A stretch of DNA of 64,000 nucleotides, taken from NCBI GenBank assembly GCA_021828195.1, contig JAKASQ010000003.1, positions 23,516 through 87,515 on the forward strand, in the 5' to 3' direction. This DNA is from Thermoplasmata archaeon. GTDB taxonomy: Archaea; Thermoplasmatota; Thermoplasmata; Lutacidiplasmatales; UBA184. Position 1 is the stretch's first letter; each line of letters opens with the position of its first letter. Shown here one piece after another: positions 46,841 through 57,163 of the stretch. The position numbers and the translations under genes were made by a program. Under the pieces are notes generated by a model that was given only the letters and a program-made list of their open reading frames with translations, did no database searches and had not been told where the DNA came from.

Positions 46841-49800
46841 ATGTCCGCGGACGACGAGGGAGGGAGCGGAAGCCCCTCTCCCACGGAGATCCAGACCCGG
46901 GTGTCGGAGTACTGGAAGCGGGCGGGGGTGATCGAACACGCGCTCGCCGACCGCCCGGGAGCCCCGACGTTCCGATTCACCGAGGGCCCTCCCTCCGCGA
47001 ACGGGCGGCCCCATATCGGACACATCCTTCCCCGGACCACCAAAGACCTTCAGCTGCGGTATCGCCGCATGCGCGGCTACCGGATCGTCAGCGAGATGGC
47101 CGGCTGGGACTGCCACGGTCTACCGGTCGAGATCGAGGTCGAGAAGCGTCACGGCTTGAAGTCCCGGAAGGAGATCGAGGCGTTCGGAGTGGCCCGGTTT
47201 TGCGACGAGTGCCGCGCGACCACGCTCTCGGTCGCGGCGATCTGGGAGGAGATGAGCGGGCGCCTCGGCTACTGGCTCGATTACACCCATCCTTACACCA
47301 CGATGCATCCCTCATACATCGAGAGCCTCTGGTGGTCACTCAAGGTTCTCTTCGATCGCGGTCTCCTCGAGAAGGGTCACTACGTGCTCCCGTACTGCCC
47401 GCGATGCGAGACGACGCTCTCCTCGCACGAGGTCGCCCAGGGATACAAGGAGGCGACCGATCCTTCCATCACCGTTCGCTTCCCACTGCTCGGAGAGGTC
47501 GGTCCTCCGCGCTCCCTCCTCGTCTGGACGACGACCCCGTGGACGCTGGTCTCGAACCTTCTCGTCACTGCGCGTGCGGACCTTACCTACGTTGTCGTTC
47601 GCCTCACCGATGGCACCGAGGGAGTCCTCGCGGAAGCGGCGCTTCCCCGATACTTTCCCGCGGGAACCGAGATCGTGACGCGGCTGGCGGGGCGTGAACT
47701 GGCCGGCCGGGAGTATCGCCCGCCGTTCCCGTTCGTGCCACCGGGACCGGGACGGTTTCGCGTGGTCCTGGACGACATGGTCGCGACCGATGAAGGAACG
47801 GGGCTCGTCCACTGCTCCCCGAACTTCGGGCCGGAGGATCAGCGGATCGGGGCCCGGGAGGGCGTCGGGGGGTTCGACCCACTGGATGGCCGCGGCGTCT
47901 TCACCTCCCTCGTCCCCCTCGTCCAGGGAACGTGGTTCAAGACCGCCGATCCGATCTTGACCCGGGACCTCGCCGATCGTGGACTCCTCGAACGGAACGG
48001 GTCGGTGCGCCACACCTACCCGTTCTGTTGGAGATGCGAAACTCCGCTCCTGTACCGCGCGATCGATTCCTGGTTCGTCCGCACGTCGCGCTTCTCGGAG
48101 GCCCTCGTCCGGCACAATTCCGGAGTCACCTGGATCCCTGCGCACCTGCGCGCGGGTCGCTTCGGTAACTTCCTGACCGAGGCGAAGGACTGGGCACTTT
48201 CCCGCAGCCGGTACTGGGGGACTCCGCTACCGATCTGGATGTGCTCGAATCGCCACCCCACCTGCATCGGGAGCTTTGCCGAGCTCGAGGAACGCTCCGG
48301 AGAAGGGCTCCCGCCGGAGTTCGACCCGCACCGAGTGATGGTCGACCGGATCGCGTTCGCCTGCCCCACGTGCGGCGAGAAGAGCGTGCGGGAACCGTAC
48401 ACGATTGACGTGTGGTACGATAGCGGAGCGGCACCGTTCGCTCAGTTCCACTATCCGTTCGAGCCGGGGCCGTTCGAGCCCGCGGCACCCCTCGACTACG
48501 TCTCCGAGGCGATCGACCAGACCCGCGGCTGGTTCTACACGCTCCTGGTACTGTCGGTCGGGCTGTTCGATCGCCCCGCCTACCGCGCGGCCCTGGTGAC
48601 CGGTCACGGCCTCGACACCACCGGCAAGAAGATGTCGAAGTCGAAGGGCAATGTGCTCGAGCCGCTCGCGCTCCTTGAGCGGTTCGGCGGGGACATGGTC
48701 CGGTGGTCGGTTCTCGTCGTCGACTTCACCGAGGGGATGCGCATCGCGGAAGACACCATCCGACAGGCCGGGGCTCGGACGCTCGGGACGCTGACGAACG
48801 TTGTCGCGTTCTATCGACAGAACTCCGAAGCGGACGGGCTTGCGACCGTATGGGGACGGCCCCGGTCAGAGAACGCGCTTGATCGGTGGCTACTCTCGCG
48901 CCTGGAAGCCACGCGCAAGATCACGACCGACGCGCTCGAGTCGTTCGATCCCCGGCCCGCCGCCCAGGCGATCCGCTCGTTCGTGGACGATCTGTCGACC
49001 TGGTACCTCCGTCGCTCTCGATCGCGATTCTGGACCGAGGCGAACGATCCGGCGCGTCGGGAAGCGCACGCGACCCTCTCCTACACGCTCTCCGTGACCG
49101 CGCGCCTATTGGCCCCGTTCGCTCCGTTCACGGCCGAATGGATCCACCAGGAGCTTTCGAGCGCGCCGTTCGCGGAATCCTCGTCCTCGGTCCACCTCGG
49201 GACGTGGCCCGAGGAGGCCGGCGAACGCGACGAACATCTCGAGCGAGGCATGCAGAGGATCCGCGAGCTGGTCGAGATCGGACGCGAGCTCCGCCAGCGG
49301 GCCCAGGTCAAGTCGAGGATACCGCTCGCCGAACTCGTCTTCTTCTCCCGCGGTCCCGTGGACACCGAGCCGTGGACGCGCGAGCGGGACGCGATCCTCG
49401 CCGCCGAGCTCAACGTTCGCTGCGTGACGTTCGCACCCCAGGCAGATCCGAAGGACTATCCGGAACAGGATTGGGTGCTTCGGCGCGAGGAGGGGGCGGC
49501 TCAAGCGGCGCTCTCTCGAAAGCCGACCCCGGAGCTGCTCGAGGAGGGGCTGGTCCGGGAGGTGCTCCGCCGGCTCCAGCAGACGCGCAAGGAGATGCGC
49601 CTGAAGTTCACCGAACCGGTGTCGATCCGCATCGGGGCGACCGACGATATCCACCGTGCCCTCGCACGGCATCGAGGAACTGTGGCGCGGGAACTCCTCG
49701 CCGAGCCTCTTGATCTCGTCGACGCGTTGCTCCCGGAGGGACCTGACGTGCGGAGCTGGGAGGTCGAAGGATCCCGCTTTACGGCGTGGATCGCCCGGAA

Positions 49801-50074
49801 GGAGCGGCCCTCCGTGCGGTCACCGGCCCGTTCGGCTCGACCTCCGCGAAGACCTCGGCTCGGAACCGCTCGACGACCGTCGAGGCCTGTCGCCACGCGG
49901 CGAAGGGCAGCCCGGCCTTCTCGCACGTCGCATCCAGGAACTCGGAAGCGTCCCAGCCCTGATCGACGGCGACCTGCGGGAGCAACAGCCCGCTCGCGCC
50001 GCGGGCGCGTACGATCAGCCCATCCCGCCCGACCTCGACCGAAGCGAGCCGGCCCTCGGGGTCGGAAGCGGTGA
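46841..50074 (+). CDS. ileS: Isoleucyl-tRNA synthetase (with an unusual Arg/Pro-rich C-terminal extension)
   Basis: EGPPSANGRPHIGHILPRTTKDLQLRYRRMRGYRIVSEMAGWDCHGLPVEIEVEKRHGL; KKMSKSKGNVLEPLALLERFGGDMVRW; the core appears to end near 49803. Confidence 0.92.
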   Translation: MSADDEGGSGSPSPTEIQTRVSEYWKRAGVIEHALADRPGAPTFRFTEGPPSANGRPHIGHILPRTTKDLQLRYRRMRGYRIVSEMAGWDCHGLPVEIEVEKRHGLKSRKEIEAFGVARFCDECRATTLSVAAIWEEMSGRLGYWLDYTHPYTTMHPSYIESLWWSLKVLFDRGLLEKGHYVLPYCPRCETTLSSHEVAQGYKEATDPSITVRFPLLGEVGPPRSLLVWTTTPWTLVSNLLVTARADLTYVVVRLTDGTEGVLAEAALPRYFPAGTEIVTRLAGRELAGREYRPPFPFVPPGPGRFRVVLDDMVATDEGTGLVHCSPNFGPEDQRIGAREGVGGFDPLDGRGVFTSLVPLVQGTWFKTADPILTRDLADRGLLERNGSVRHTYPFCWRCETPLLYRAIDSWFVRTSRFSEALVRHNSGVTWIPAHLRAGRFGNFLTEAKDWALSRSRYWGTPLPIWMCSNRHPTCIGSFAELEERSGEGLPPEFDPHRVMVDRIAFACPTCGEKSVREPYTIDVWYDSGAAPFAQFHYPFEPGPFEPAAPLDYVSEAIDQTRGWFYTLLVLSVGLFDRPAYRAALVTGHGLDTTGKKMSKSKGNVLEPLALLERFGGDMVRWSVLVVDFTEGMRIAEDTIRQAGARTLGTLTNVVAFYRQNSEADGLATVWGRPRSENALDRWLLSRLEATRKITTDALESFDPRPAAQAIRSFVDDLSTWYLRRSRSRFWTEANDPARREAHATLSYTLSVTARLLAPFAPFTAEWIHQELSSAPFAESSSSVHLGTWPEEAGERDEHLERGMQRIRELVEIGRELRQRAQVKSRIPLAELVFFSRGPVDTEPWTRERDAILAAELNVRCVTFAPQADPKDYPEQDWVLRREEGAAQAALSRKPTPELLEEGLVREVLRRLQQTRKEMRLKFTEPVSIRIGATDDIHRALARHRGTVARELLAEPLDLVDALLPEGPDVRSWEVEGSRFTAWIARKERPSVRSPARSARPPRRPRLGTARRPSRPVATRRRAARPSRTSHPGTRKRPSPDRRRPAGATARSRRGRVRSAHPARPRPKRAGPRGRKR

Positions 50075-50399
50075 TCGGCTCGGGCGGCGTGAGGATCGAC
50101 ACTTCGACCACGATCCGGCCGAACTCCTCCGGGAGGAGGGGCGGGAATCGGGGATCCTCGTGCGCGCTGCTCACGGCGGCGCCGCGGATGGCCTGTGCGA
50201 GCGGCAGGACGGGCCGGGGGTATCCTATGCATCCTCTCAACCCCCCCGAGGGGTAGTCGACCAGGGTCACGAACACGCCTCGGGGCTCCTCGGCATCGGG
50301 AGGGGGCGCGCCCGGGGGACGGGCGGGGAGAGCGAGGGAGCTCGCGATCGTCGCGCGCGCCTCACGCACGGCCCACCGCCCCGTGCTCAGAGCGACCAT
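49779..50399 (-). CDS. AMMECR1 domain protein
   Basis: [69 protein letters not shown]...[27 protein letters not shown]. Confidence 0.92.
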   Translation of the reverse strand: MVALSTGRWAVREARATIASSLALPARPPGAPPPDAEEPRGVFVTLVDYPSGGLRGCIGYPRPVLPLAQAIRGAAVSSAHEDPRFPPLLPEEFGRIVVEVSILTPPEPITASDPEGRLASVEVGRDGLIVRARGASGLLLPQVAVDQGWDASEFLDATCEKAGLPFAAWRQASTVVERFRAEVFAEVEPNGPVTARRAAPSGRSTP

Positions 50400-50488
50400 G
50401 CTCCCGAGAGGCCCGGTCCCTCGATAGCGGTTCTCGGGACCCGAGGCGCTTGTGGTCGACGACGCCGAGGCCCGGCGGTTGGGACACG

Positions 50489-50496
50489 CTTTATAC
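50489..50496 (+). promoter_or_regulatory. TATA-like element of rpl40e
   Basis: ctttatac, about 30 bp upstream of the ATG at 50522. Confidence 0.45.
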
Positions 50497-50521
50497 GGGT
50501 CCACGGTCCCGCCGCGCACCT

Positions 50522-50674
50522 ATGCCGTTCCCCGAGGCGGTCGCGCGACTGCTCAACAAGAAGATCTGCATGAGCTGCTCGGCACGGAACCCCCCGAAGG
50601 CCGTCCAGTGCCGCAAGTGCGGCTACAAGGGCCTACGCGTCAAGTCCCGCGAGCGTTCGGGGAAGACCCAGTAG
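50522..50674 (+). CDS. rpl40e: 50S ribosomal protein L40e
   Basis: [50 protein letters not shown]. Confidence 0.95.
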   Translation: MPFPEAVARLLNKKICMSCSARNPPKAVQCRKCGYKGLRVKSRERSGKTQ

Positions 50675-50678
50675 CGGA

Positions 50679-51446
50679 TCAGCGCGCCGCCCGGCGGCGC
50701 GCCGCGGCCCGCTCTTCGCGATCGAGGTAGAAGCGCTTGCGCAGCAGGAACCAGCCGTTCCGTACCCCGTCGCGCCAGCTCGAGAGCTTGGGATGACCGA
50801 TCCGCTCCCCGTACCGAATCGGAACCTCGAGAACGCGGAACCCGCGGGTGAGCGCCTCGATCTTGAACTCTTCGCTCATCGCCATCCCCTCCTGGGTGAG
50901 GACGACCCGGTCGAGGATCGAACGACGGAAGACCCACAGTCCGCTCTGGCTGTCGTGGATCGGAGTGCCGTTCGGCCCCGTCACGTACCGATGGTAGGCA
51001 ATCCCGAAGGAGAAGTTGAGCACCCAGTTCCCGATCCGGTGCTCGGTCGTCATCGCCTCGCGCGTGACATACGCGAGGCGATCGCCCGTGAGGAAATCGA
51101 GCCGCTCATCGATCAGGCGTCGGACCAGGGTGGGGATCTCCTCGACCGGGTACGTGCCATCGCCGTCGGACGTCGCGATGAGCTCTCCCCTCGCCTCGGC
51201 AAAGCCCGTCCGATACGCCCGTCCGTACCCCTTGCGACGTTCCACGATCACGCGGGCGCCCTCGGCCTCGGCCGCCGCTCCCGTCCCGTCGGTTGAAGCC
51301 CCGTCGATCACGAGGACCTCCCAGCCGATCGGATCGTCCCGGAAGATCGTGCGATTCGCCTGTTCCACGGCCGCCCGGAAGTCGCGAAGCACCGTGGTGA
51401 TCGAGCCGGCCTCGTTGAGGGTCGGGACCACCATGCTGGCGCGCAT
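50679..51446 (-). CDS. Glycosyltransferase family 2
   Basis: MVVPTLNEAGSITTVLRDFRAAV...VLVIDGASTDGTGAAAEAEGARVIVERRKGYGRAYRTGFAEARGELIATSDGDGTYPVEEI. Confidence 0.92.
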   Translation of the reverse strand: MRASMVVPTLNEAGSITTVLRDFRAAVEQANRTIFRDDPIGWEVLVIDGASTDGTGAAAEAEGARVIVERRKGYGRAYRTGFAEARGELIATSDGDGTYPVEEIPTLVRRLIDERLDFLTGDRLAYVTREAMTTEHRIGNWVLNFSFGIAYHRYVTGPNGTPIHDSQSGLWVFRRSILDRVVLTQEGMAMSEEFKIEALTRGFRVLEVPIRYGERIGHPKLSSWRDGVRNGWFLLRKRFYLDREERAAARRRAAR

Positions 51447-51502
51447 TAGAACCTCTCGCAGACCGCCGACCGCTTAAACGCCTCGTCCTCCTGGGCCGTC
51501 TT

Positions 51503-51949
51503 GTGCCGCGGGGTGCTTCTCGCCTTCGTCCGCGTCGCCGGTGGGGAAGTTTTCCCACCACGGCCGACATGGGGATCTGGGCGACCGGAGGGTCGCCGGC
51601 CGAGCTCTTCGAGGCCCTCGGGCTCGGACTCTTCGCCCTTCAGACCGACTTGCGGCGCGTGGAAGCTCGGGAGGAGCGCGCCCTCAGTGCCACCGGCGTC
51701 GACCCGACCTCCCTTACGGTCGCCTACCTCAACCAGCTCCTGTTGCTCCAAACCATCGAGGGCTTCCTCGTCCGTTCGATCGAGGCACGACCGATCGGCC
51801 GGCCCCCGACGGGGATCCTCGCGAGCGTCTCCGGGGAGAAGTACGACCCGGCACGCCACCACCTGCGGATCGAGGTGAAGGCGATCACTCTCCACGACCT
51901 CGTGATCGACCTGGAACGAGGCCGGGCGCGGGTCGTCGTGGACATCTGA
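51503..51949 (+). CDS. Archease-family protein
   Basis: FPTTADMGIWATGGSPAELFEALGLGLFALQTD...AYLNQLLLLQTIEGFLVR...IEVKAITLHDLVIDLERGRARVVVDI. Confidence 0.82.
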   Translation: MPRGASRLRPRRRWGSFPTTADMGIWATGGSPAELFEALGLGLFALQTDLRRVEAREERALSATGVDPTSLTVAYLNQLLLLQTIEGFLVRSIEARPIGRPPTGILASVSGEKYDPARHHLRIEVKAITLHDLVIDLERGRARVVVDI

Positions 51950-51996
51950 GCGAAGCGAACTCCCATCGGAGGGGGGCGAACCGCGGGGCCCACGGT

Positions 51997-53133
51997 TCAA
52001 GGCATCCGCTGAACGATCTCTTGCAACGCGGCCCCCGGTCGGGGCAGGCGCCCGGCCTTCCCGAGGATCCGCTCGAGGGCCGCGAAGACGGCCAAGAGAT
52101 CGGGCCAGTCCGCGATTCCCATGTGCCCGATCCGGAAGATCTTGCCCGTCAGCTCACCCTGACCGCCCTGCACCAGGACGTTGTACTGGCGCTCGAGGGC
52201 TTTGCGGACCTGAACATCTTCCATTCCGCTCGGGTTGCGGATCGCGGTGACCGTGTCACTCGCGTAGCGCGGGTCGGGGAAGAGTTCCAAGCCGAGGGCG
52301 CTCGTCGCCGCTCGGGTGGCCTCCGCGAGCCGGTGGGTCCGGGCGAGCCGCCCGTCGAGCGTCTCCTCGCGCAGGAGCACGAGGGCCTCCCGCAGCGCGA
52401 GAAAGAGAGGGACGGCCGGCGTCCACGGGGTGTCGTTCTTCTCGAGCGACGTAAGGTGCGCCTTCAGGTCGAGATAGTACGTTCCGGGGTGCAGTTCCCG
52501 GACCGCGCGATCGGAGAGATGGACGATCGCGAGGCCCGCCGGAGCGGCGAGTCCCTTCTGGGGGCCCGCGACGAGCGCGTCGATCCCCCAGGCATCGATA
52601 TCGCAGGGGATCCCGGCGACCGCGCTGATCCCATCCACCAAGAACAGCGCGCCGGATTTGCGTACCGCGGGGGCGAGCGAAGCGATATCGTTCGCGAGCC
52701 CGACGCTCGTCTCGTTGTGCACGACGCAGACCGCGTGGACATCGCCCTTCTCGAGCTCGGTCCGAGCGGCCTCGAGCGGAATGTTCTGGCCCCACGGAGC
52801 GCTGATCGTCGTCACCAGCGAAGAGTAGCGGCGCACGATCGCGTCCGTGCGTTGCCCGAAGTTTCCGTTGCTGAGCACGAGGGTGCGCCCCTCCTTCGGG
52901 ACGAGGCCGGAGTAGACGGCCTCGAGACCGGAGGTCCCGCTGCCCGTGAGGATGACCTGGTGACCCTTCGTACCGAAGAGCATGGGCAACAGCTCGTGGA
53001 TCTCGGCCACGGTTCCGTGGAAGTAGTCACCCCGATGGTTCAGGGACGGCATCGACATTGCGCGCAGCACGCGCGGATGGATGCGGACCGGTCCGGCGAT
53101 CAGGAACGTGGCGGTCTCGGGATCGAACGTCAT
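51997..53133 (-). CDS. Class V aminotransferase (alanine-glyoxylate/serine-pyruvate type)
   Basis: FLIAGPVRIHPRVLRAMSMPSLNHRGDYFHG...VILTGSGTSGLEAVYSGLV...DALVAGPQKGLAAPAGLAIVHLS. Confidence 0.92.
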   Translation of the reverse strand: MTFDPETATFLIAGPVRIHPRVLRAMSMPSLNHRGDYFHGTVAEIHELLPMLFGTKGHQVILTGSGTSGLEAVYSGLVPKEGRTLVLSNGNFGQRTDAIVRRYSSLVTTISAPWGQNIPLEAARTELEKGDVHAVCVVHNETSVGLANDIASLAPAVRKSGALFLVDGISAVAGIPCDIDAWGIDALVAGPQKGLAAPAGLAIVHLSDRAVRELHPGTYYLDLKAHLTSLEKNDTPWTPAVPLFLALREALVLLREETLDGRLARTHRLAEATRAATSALGLELFPDPRYASDTVTAIRNPSGMEDVQVRKALERQYNVLVQGGQGELTGKIFRIGHMGIADWPDLLAVFAALERILGKAGRLPRPGAALQEIVQRMP

Positions 53134-54083
53134 CGGGATCCGCTGGGTGGGAGAACACGCGCGGTCAAAGGCTCTGCGCGGGCCGCGCGGAGGATCTCGT
53201 CCACGACGAGGTTCCCGGCACGCGCCTGGCCCTCCCGAGTGGATGCACCAATGTGCGGGGTCGCGATGACGTCGGGTCGCTCGAGCAGCTCCCGGAGCTT
53301 GGGTGGTTCCTCTTCGAAGACGTCCAGCGCCGCTCCGGCGAGCCGCCCGCTCTTCAACGCCGCAAGCAACGCCACCTCGTCGACGAGGGGACCCCGCGCC
53401 ACGTTGATCAGCACCGCGCCCGGCCGCATCTGTTCGAGCGCGTGGGCGTCGATCAGGTGGTGGTTCTCCGGGGTGAGGGATGCATGCAAGCTGACGATGT
53501 CCGCTCGGCCGAGCAAGGCCGGTAGATCCACGAGCTCGGTCGCATCGACCGGGGAGGGAAGGAAAGGATCGCAGGCGATCGCATGGACGCCGAACGGGGT
53601 TAGTCGCCGCTGGACCTCGCGCGCGATCCGACCGTATCCGATGTAGCCGATCGTGCGTCCGGCGATCTCCCCACCACTGGTGCCACGCTCCCAACCTCCG
53701 GCCTTGGTCGATGCGATCCCCGGCCACATCCGGCGGACGAGCATCAGGGCGAACGCCACCGTGAGCTCGGCGACGCTCGCGGTCGCGGCACTGGGCGCGT
53801 TGACGACGTCGATCGACCGGGCCGCGGCGGCCTTCATGTCGATGTTGTCCACCCCAACCCCCGCCCGAGCGATGACACGCAGGCAGGGCGCGTTCCGGAG
53901 CACTTCCTCGGTCACCTTCGTCCGGCTGCGCACCACGAGCGCCCACGCGGTGGGAAGGGCGGTCCGGAGCGCGTGGGCGCCGGCCGTGGCATCGACCACG
54001 GTGCAGGGTCCCGAGCGCAATCGATCCACTGCGGCTCGATCGATCGGGTCCGCGATCACTACGATCCGAGCGGCATCGGGCAC
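53130..54083 (-). CDS. serA: D-3-phosphoglycerate dehydrogenase / 2-hydroxyacid dehydrogenase
   Basis: RVIARAGVGVDNIDMKAAAARSIDVVNAPSAATASVAELTVAFAL...GGEIAGRTIGYIGYGRIAREVQRRL...GAVLINVARGPLVDEVALLAALKSGRLAGAALDVFEEEP. Confidence 0.9.
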   Translation of the reverse strand: MPDAARIVVIADPIDRAAVDRLRSGPCTVVDATAGAHALRTALPTAWALVVRSRTKVTEEVLRNAPCLRVIARAGVGVDNIDMKAAAARSIDVVNAPSAATASVAELTVAFALMLVRRMWPGIASTKAGGWERGTSGGEIAGRTIGYIGYGRIAREVQRRLTPFGVHAIACDPFLPSPVDATELVDLPALLGRADIVSLHASLTPENHHLIDAHALEQMRPGAVLINVARGPLVDEVALLAALKSGRLAGAALDVFEEEPPKLRELLERPDVIATPHIGASTREGQARAGNLVVDEILRAARAEPLTARVLPPSGSR

Positions 54084-54131
54084 GGCACGACGAATCGAAG
54101 GGGGAGCTAAGCCTTTCCGCTGCCTCCAGGC

Positions 54132-55079
54132 CTAGGGCACCTTCGGTACGATCGTGCGTTCGAGCGCTACCCGCACGATCTCCTCACCGCGGATCCCCCG
54201 GATCCAGGGCTCGGCCTTGACCGTGATGCGGTGGGCGAGCGCGGGAATGGCGTAGGACTTCACGTCGTCGGGGAGCACGTAGTCCCGCCCTTCGACCAGC
54301 GCGCGGGCCCGCGCGATGCGGATGAGCGCGAGCGAGCCCCGAGGAGAGGCGCCGACCTCCGATCGCGGGTCGTCCCGCGTCGCACGAACGAGATCGACGA
54401 TGTAGGACTCGATGGAGGGGTCCACCGCGACCTCCTCCACCGAGCGCTGCATCTCCTGGAACTCGGAGAGGGTCAGTACCGGGGGAACCTCGACCGTCTC
54501 TTGCTTGCGCTCCCGACGACGCTTCAGGATCTCCCGTTCCTCCTCGATGGTGGGGTACCCCACCTTTAACCGAAGGAGGAACCGATCGATCTGGGCTTCC
54601 GGTAGTGGGTAGGTTCCTTCGAGCTCGAGCGGGTTCTCGGTGGCGAGGACGAGGAACGGCCGGTCCAGCGGGTACGTCGATCGTTCGCTGGTGACCTGGT
54701 ACTCCTGCATCGCTTCGAGCAGAGCCGACTGCACCTTGGGAGGAGCGCGATTGATTTCGTCGGCCAGCACTAGGTTCGCGAACAAAGGGCCGGGGCGGAA
54801 GCGGATCTGTCGATCCTCTTCCAGGATCTCGGTGCCGGTGATATCGTGCGGCAGGAGGTCGGAGGTGAACTGGATCCGCTGGAACTTCAGTCCGAGGGCC
54901 TGGGCGAAGGACTTGGCCATGAGCGTCTTGCCGAGGCCCGGAAGATCCTCGAGCAGGAGGTGCCCGTCCGCGAGGAGGCCCACTGCGATCTGGTCGAGGA
55001 CCGCGTCCCGACCTACGATCGCCCGGTGGACGGCCCCGCGAATCCGGTCCATGCGAACGCGCGTCGCGGCCCCGTCCAT
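54132..55079 (-). CDS. MoxR-family AAA+ ATPase
   Basis: LLADGHLLLEDLPGLGKTLMAKSFAQALGLKFQRIQFTSDLLPHDITGTEI...VLADEINRAPPKVQSALLEAMQEYQVT. Confidence 0.95.
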   Translation of the reverse strand: MDGAATRVRMDRIRGAVHRAIVGRDAVLDQIAVGLLADGHLLLEDLPGLGKTLMAKSFAQALGLKFQRIQFTSDLLPHDITGTEILEEDRQIRFRPGPLFANLVLADEINRAPPKVQSALLEAMQEYQVTSERSTYPLDRPFLVLATENPLELEGTYPLPEAQIDRFLLRLKVGYPTIEEEREILKRRRERKQETVEVPPVLTLSEFQEMQRSVEEVAVDPSIESYIVDLVRATRDDPRSEVGASPRGSLALIRIARARALVEGRDYVLPDDVKSYAIPALAHRITVKAEPWIRGIRGEEIVRVALERTIVPKVP

Positions 55080-55331
55080 CCCCTCCCTCGTGCTTCACGA
55101 ACATCGACCGGTATATGTGGCCGCCTCCGCTATTCCCCGACCGTAACGATCCGCATCACCGTAGGCCGATGCCCTCTCCGCGGTCTGACCCAGGCCGGGG
55201 CTGTCGGACACCGGGGTTGTCCTCACTTCACTCCCTGCGGACGACCCGTCCGCGTTGGGTCGAGAGGGACCCTTCGACGGTACCCGAGCGCGACCGTGAG
55301 GCCGCGCCGACCGCCTGAGAGGGATCGGCGG

Positions 55332-55865
55332 CTAAATCGTTGGCGTGTCGGGCGCATCGAACGATTCGGGATGGAGGAGCAGCCAGGCGACGGCGAGAAG
55401 GCCTGCCACCAGGAGCCCTGCCGCGACACCTACGTAGACGTATCCGGGCTGGATGAGCAGCGAGCTCGAAAGGGCCACCGCGAGGCCGAGTGCCGGCAGG
55501 AGGAGCGCATCGCCGGAGCGTCGCAGGCTGCCGCGCGGCAGCTCTGGGTCGTCCACGAGCCAGACGAAGAGCCCCAGCGCGGAGGTCCCGGCCAACAGAT
55601 CGGTGACGATCGAGGTTGGAACGACGAGAGTAAGATAGCCGAGGGAGGCCACGGCCGGCAGGAACTCGTACGGTCGGACGCTCCGTCCGACGAACGCCCG
55701 TAGCGCCCCGGCGGCCGCGAATCCCACGATTGCGATCACGATGCCCGCCAGCGCTCCGTGCGGGTCCCAGATCCCGAGCCCTACCGCGATCGCCGCTCCG
55801 GCCGCGAGCAGGCCGGGGCCCTCCAGGCGCAAGGTTCGAGGCTGCGCGTTCGGTTTCGTCGTCAT
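55332..55865 (-). CDS. Hypothetical membrane protein in MoxR/DUF58 cluster
   Basis: 177-aa polytopic ORF; ATG overlaps the DUF58 gene end. Confidence 0.7.
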   Translation of the reverse strand: MTTKPNAQPRTLRLEGPGLLAAGAAIAVGLGIWDPHGALAGIVIAIVGFAAAGALRAFVGRSVRPYEFLPAVASLGYLTLVVPTSIVTDLLAGTSALGLFVWLVDDPELPRGSLRRSGDALLLPALGLAVALSSSLLIQPGYVYVGVAAGLLVAGLLAVAWLLLHPESFDAPDTPTI

Positions 55866-57163
55866 GAACGCCTCCGCGAGCCAAGTCCTGCCCGCAGCAT
55901 CGCCTGGAAGCCCGCGAGCGACCAGTACTCCTCCCAATCGACTACGGGAGCGTCTTTCCAGACCCGGGCGATCCGCTCGTGGCGGGCCAAGCGGAGCAGC
56001 CGGTGCACGAGCGCGAGGTCCTCCTCGCTCCATCCCGGCGGATCGAAAGCCGCGGTGATCGGCGAGGGGCTCAGCACCACGGTCGGGAATCCTCGCCGGC
56101 GCAGGTAGGGAACGAGACGGGCGGCCTCCTCATCGGCGAGGGAGGCGAGCAGGATGGTGGTGACGCCGGCGGGAAAGTAGCGGCGCATCGCGATCGCGCA
56201 TCGTTCGGACGGGCCCGCGATGGTAGCAACGTGGCTGTCCATCAGCACGCGGCGGATGCGGAATCGTTGGGCTCGGCCCGCTCCGAGAGGGACCGCCGTG
56301 AGGAACTCTCCGTACGTGGCCACCCCGACTCGCGCCTTCTCTCGGAGGAAGGCTCCGGCGATCCCCAAGGCCGCTGCGCGCGCGACGCCCACGATCCGTT
56401 CGTCGACCTCGGGGCCGAGCCCGGTCGGACGCAGGTCGAGGACGAGCAGGATGTCGCCGGTACGCTCGAGATGAAACTCGTTGACCCACGTACGCCCCGA
56501 ACGTGCGGTGGCGGACCAGTTAATCTGACGCGGTGGATCGGACGGAAGTGCGATCCTCAGACCAAAGAACTCTCCACTCGAACCGCGCGCGCGGGAGCGC
56601 GTCTCCCCAGCAAGGACGATCGTCCGCATGAGCCGGACGCGTCCGATGCGACCGATCTCGGGAGGGTATCGCTCGATCGAGAGCCCTTCGGCGACCGGTC
56701 GGATCGATCGCTCGACCAGGCCGAGCGGATCGATCCATAGGACCTCGGGCACCGCGACCTGGGTGATCAACGGCTCGTGGGCCTCCCAGAAGAATTCGAA
56801 GTTCAGGGAGCCCTCGGCGTACTCGAAGCGAGGCGGAGCGCGAACGAGGAGGCCGGGAGGCCGGTCCAGTCGTAGTCGCAGCTCGTGCGGCCGTAGCGCG
56901 GGCTCGCTCGGCACGACCCGTCCGCGGATGGTGACCTCCTCTTCGCTGCCGTACACGCCCCAGTCGAGCGCCGCGCCCGCCTGTCGAGGGCCGAGGAGAG
57001 CCGCCCCGGGGGGAGCGAGCAGGAACGGCAAGGCGAGGAAGAGCGGAACCGGGGTCCGTGCCGCCAACCCGAGCACGAGCAGCGCGGCTCCGACCGCATA
57101 GAAGAGCCAAGATCGGGACCGCCATTGGAGCCGGGATCGCTCGGTCTCCTCGCCGAAGATCAC
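55862..57163 (-). CDS. DUF58 domain-containing protein
   Basis: GSSGEFFGLRIALPSDPPRQINWSATARSGRTWVNEFHLERTGDILLVLDLRPTGL. Confidence 0.9.
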   Translation of the reverse strand: MIFGEETERSRLQWRSRSWLFYAVGAALLVLGLAARTPVPLFLALPFLLAPPGAALLGPRQAGAALDWGVYGSEEEVTIRGRVVPSEPALRPHELRLRLDRPPGLLVRAPPRFEYAEGSLNFEFFWEAHEPLITQVAVPEVLWIDPLGLVERSIRPVAEGLSIERYPPEIGRIGRVRLMRTIVLAGETRSRARGSSGEFFGLRIALPSDPPRQINWSATARSGRTWVNEFHLERTGDILLVLDLRPTGLGPEVDERIVGVARAAALGIAGAFLREKARVGVATYGEFLTAVPLGAGRAQRFRIRRVLMDSHVATIAGPSERCAIAMRRYFPAGVTTILLASLADEEAARLVPYLRRRGFPTVVLSPSPITAAFDPPGWSEEDLALVHRLLRLARHERIARVWKDAPVVDWEEYWSLAGFQAMLRAGLGSRRRS

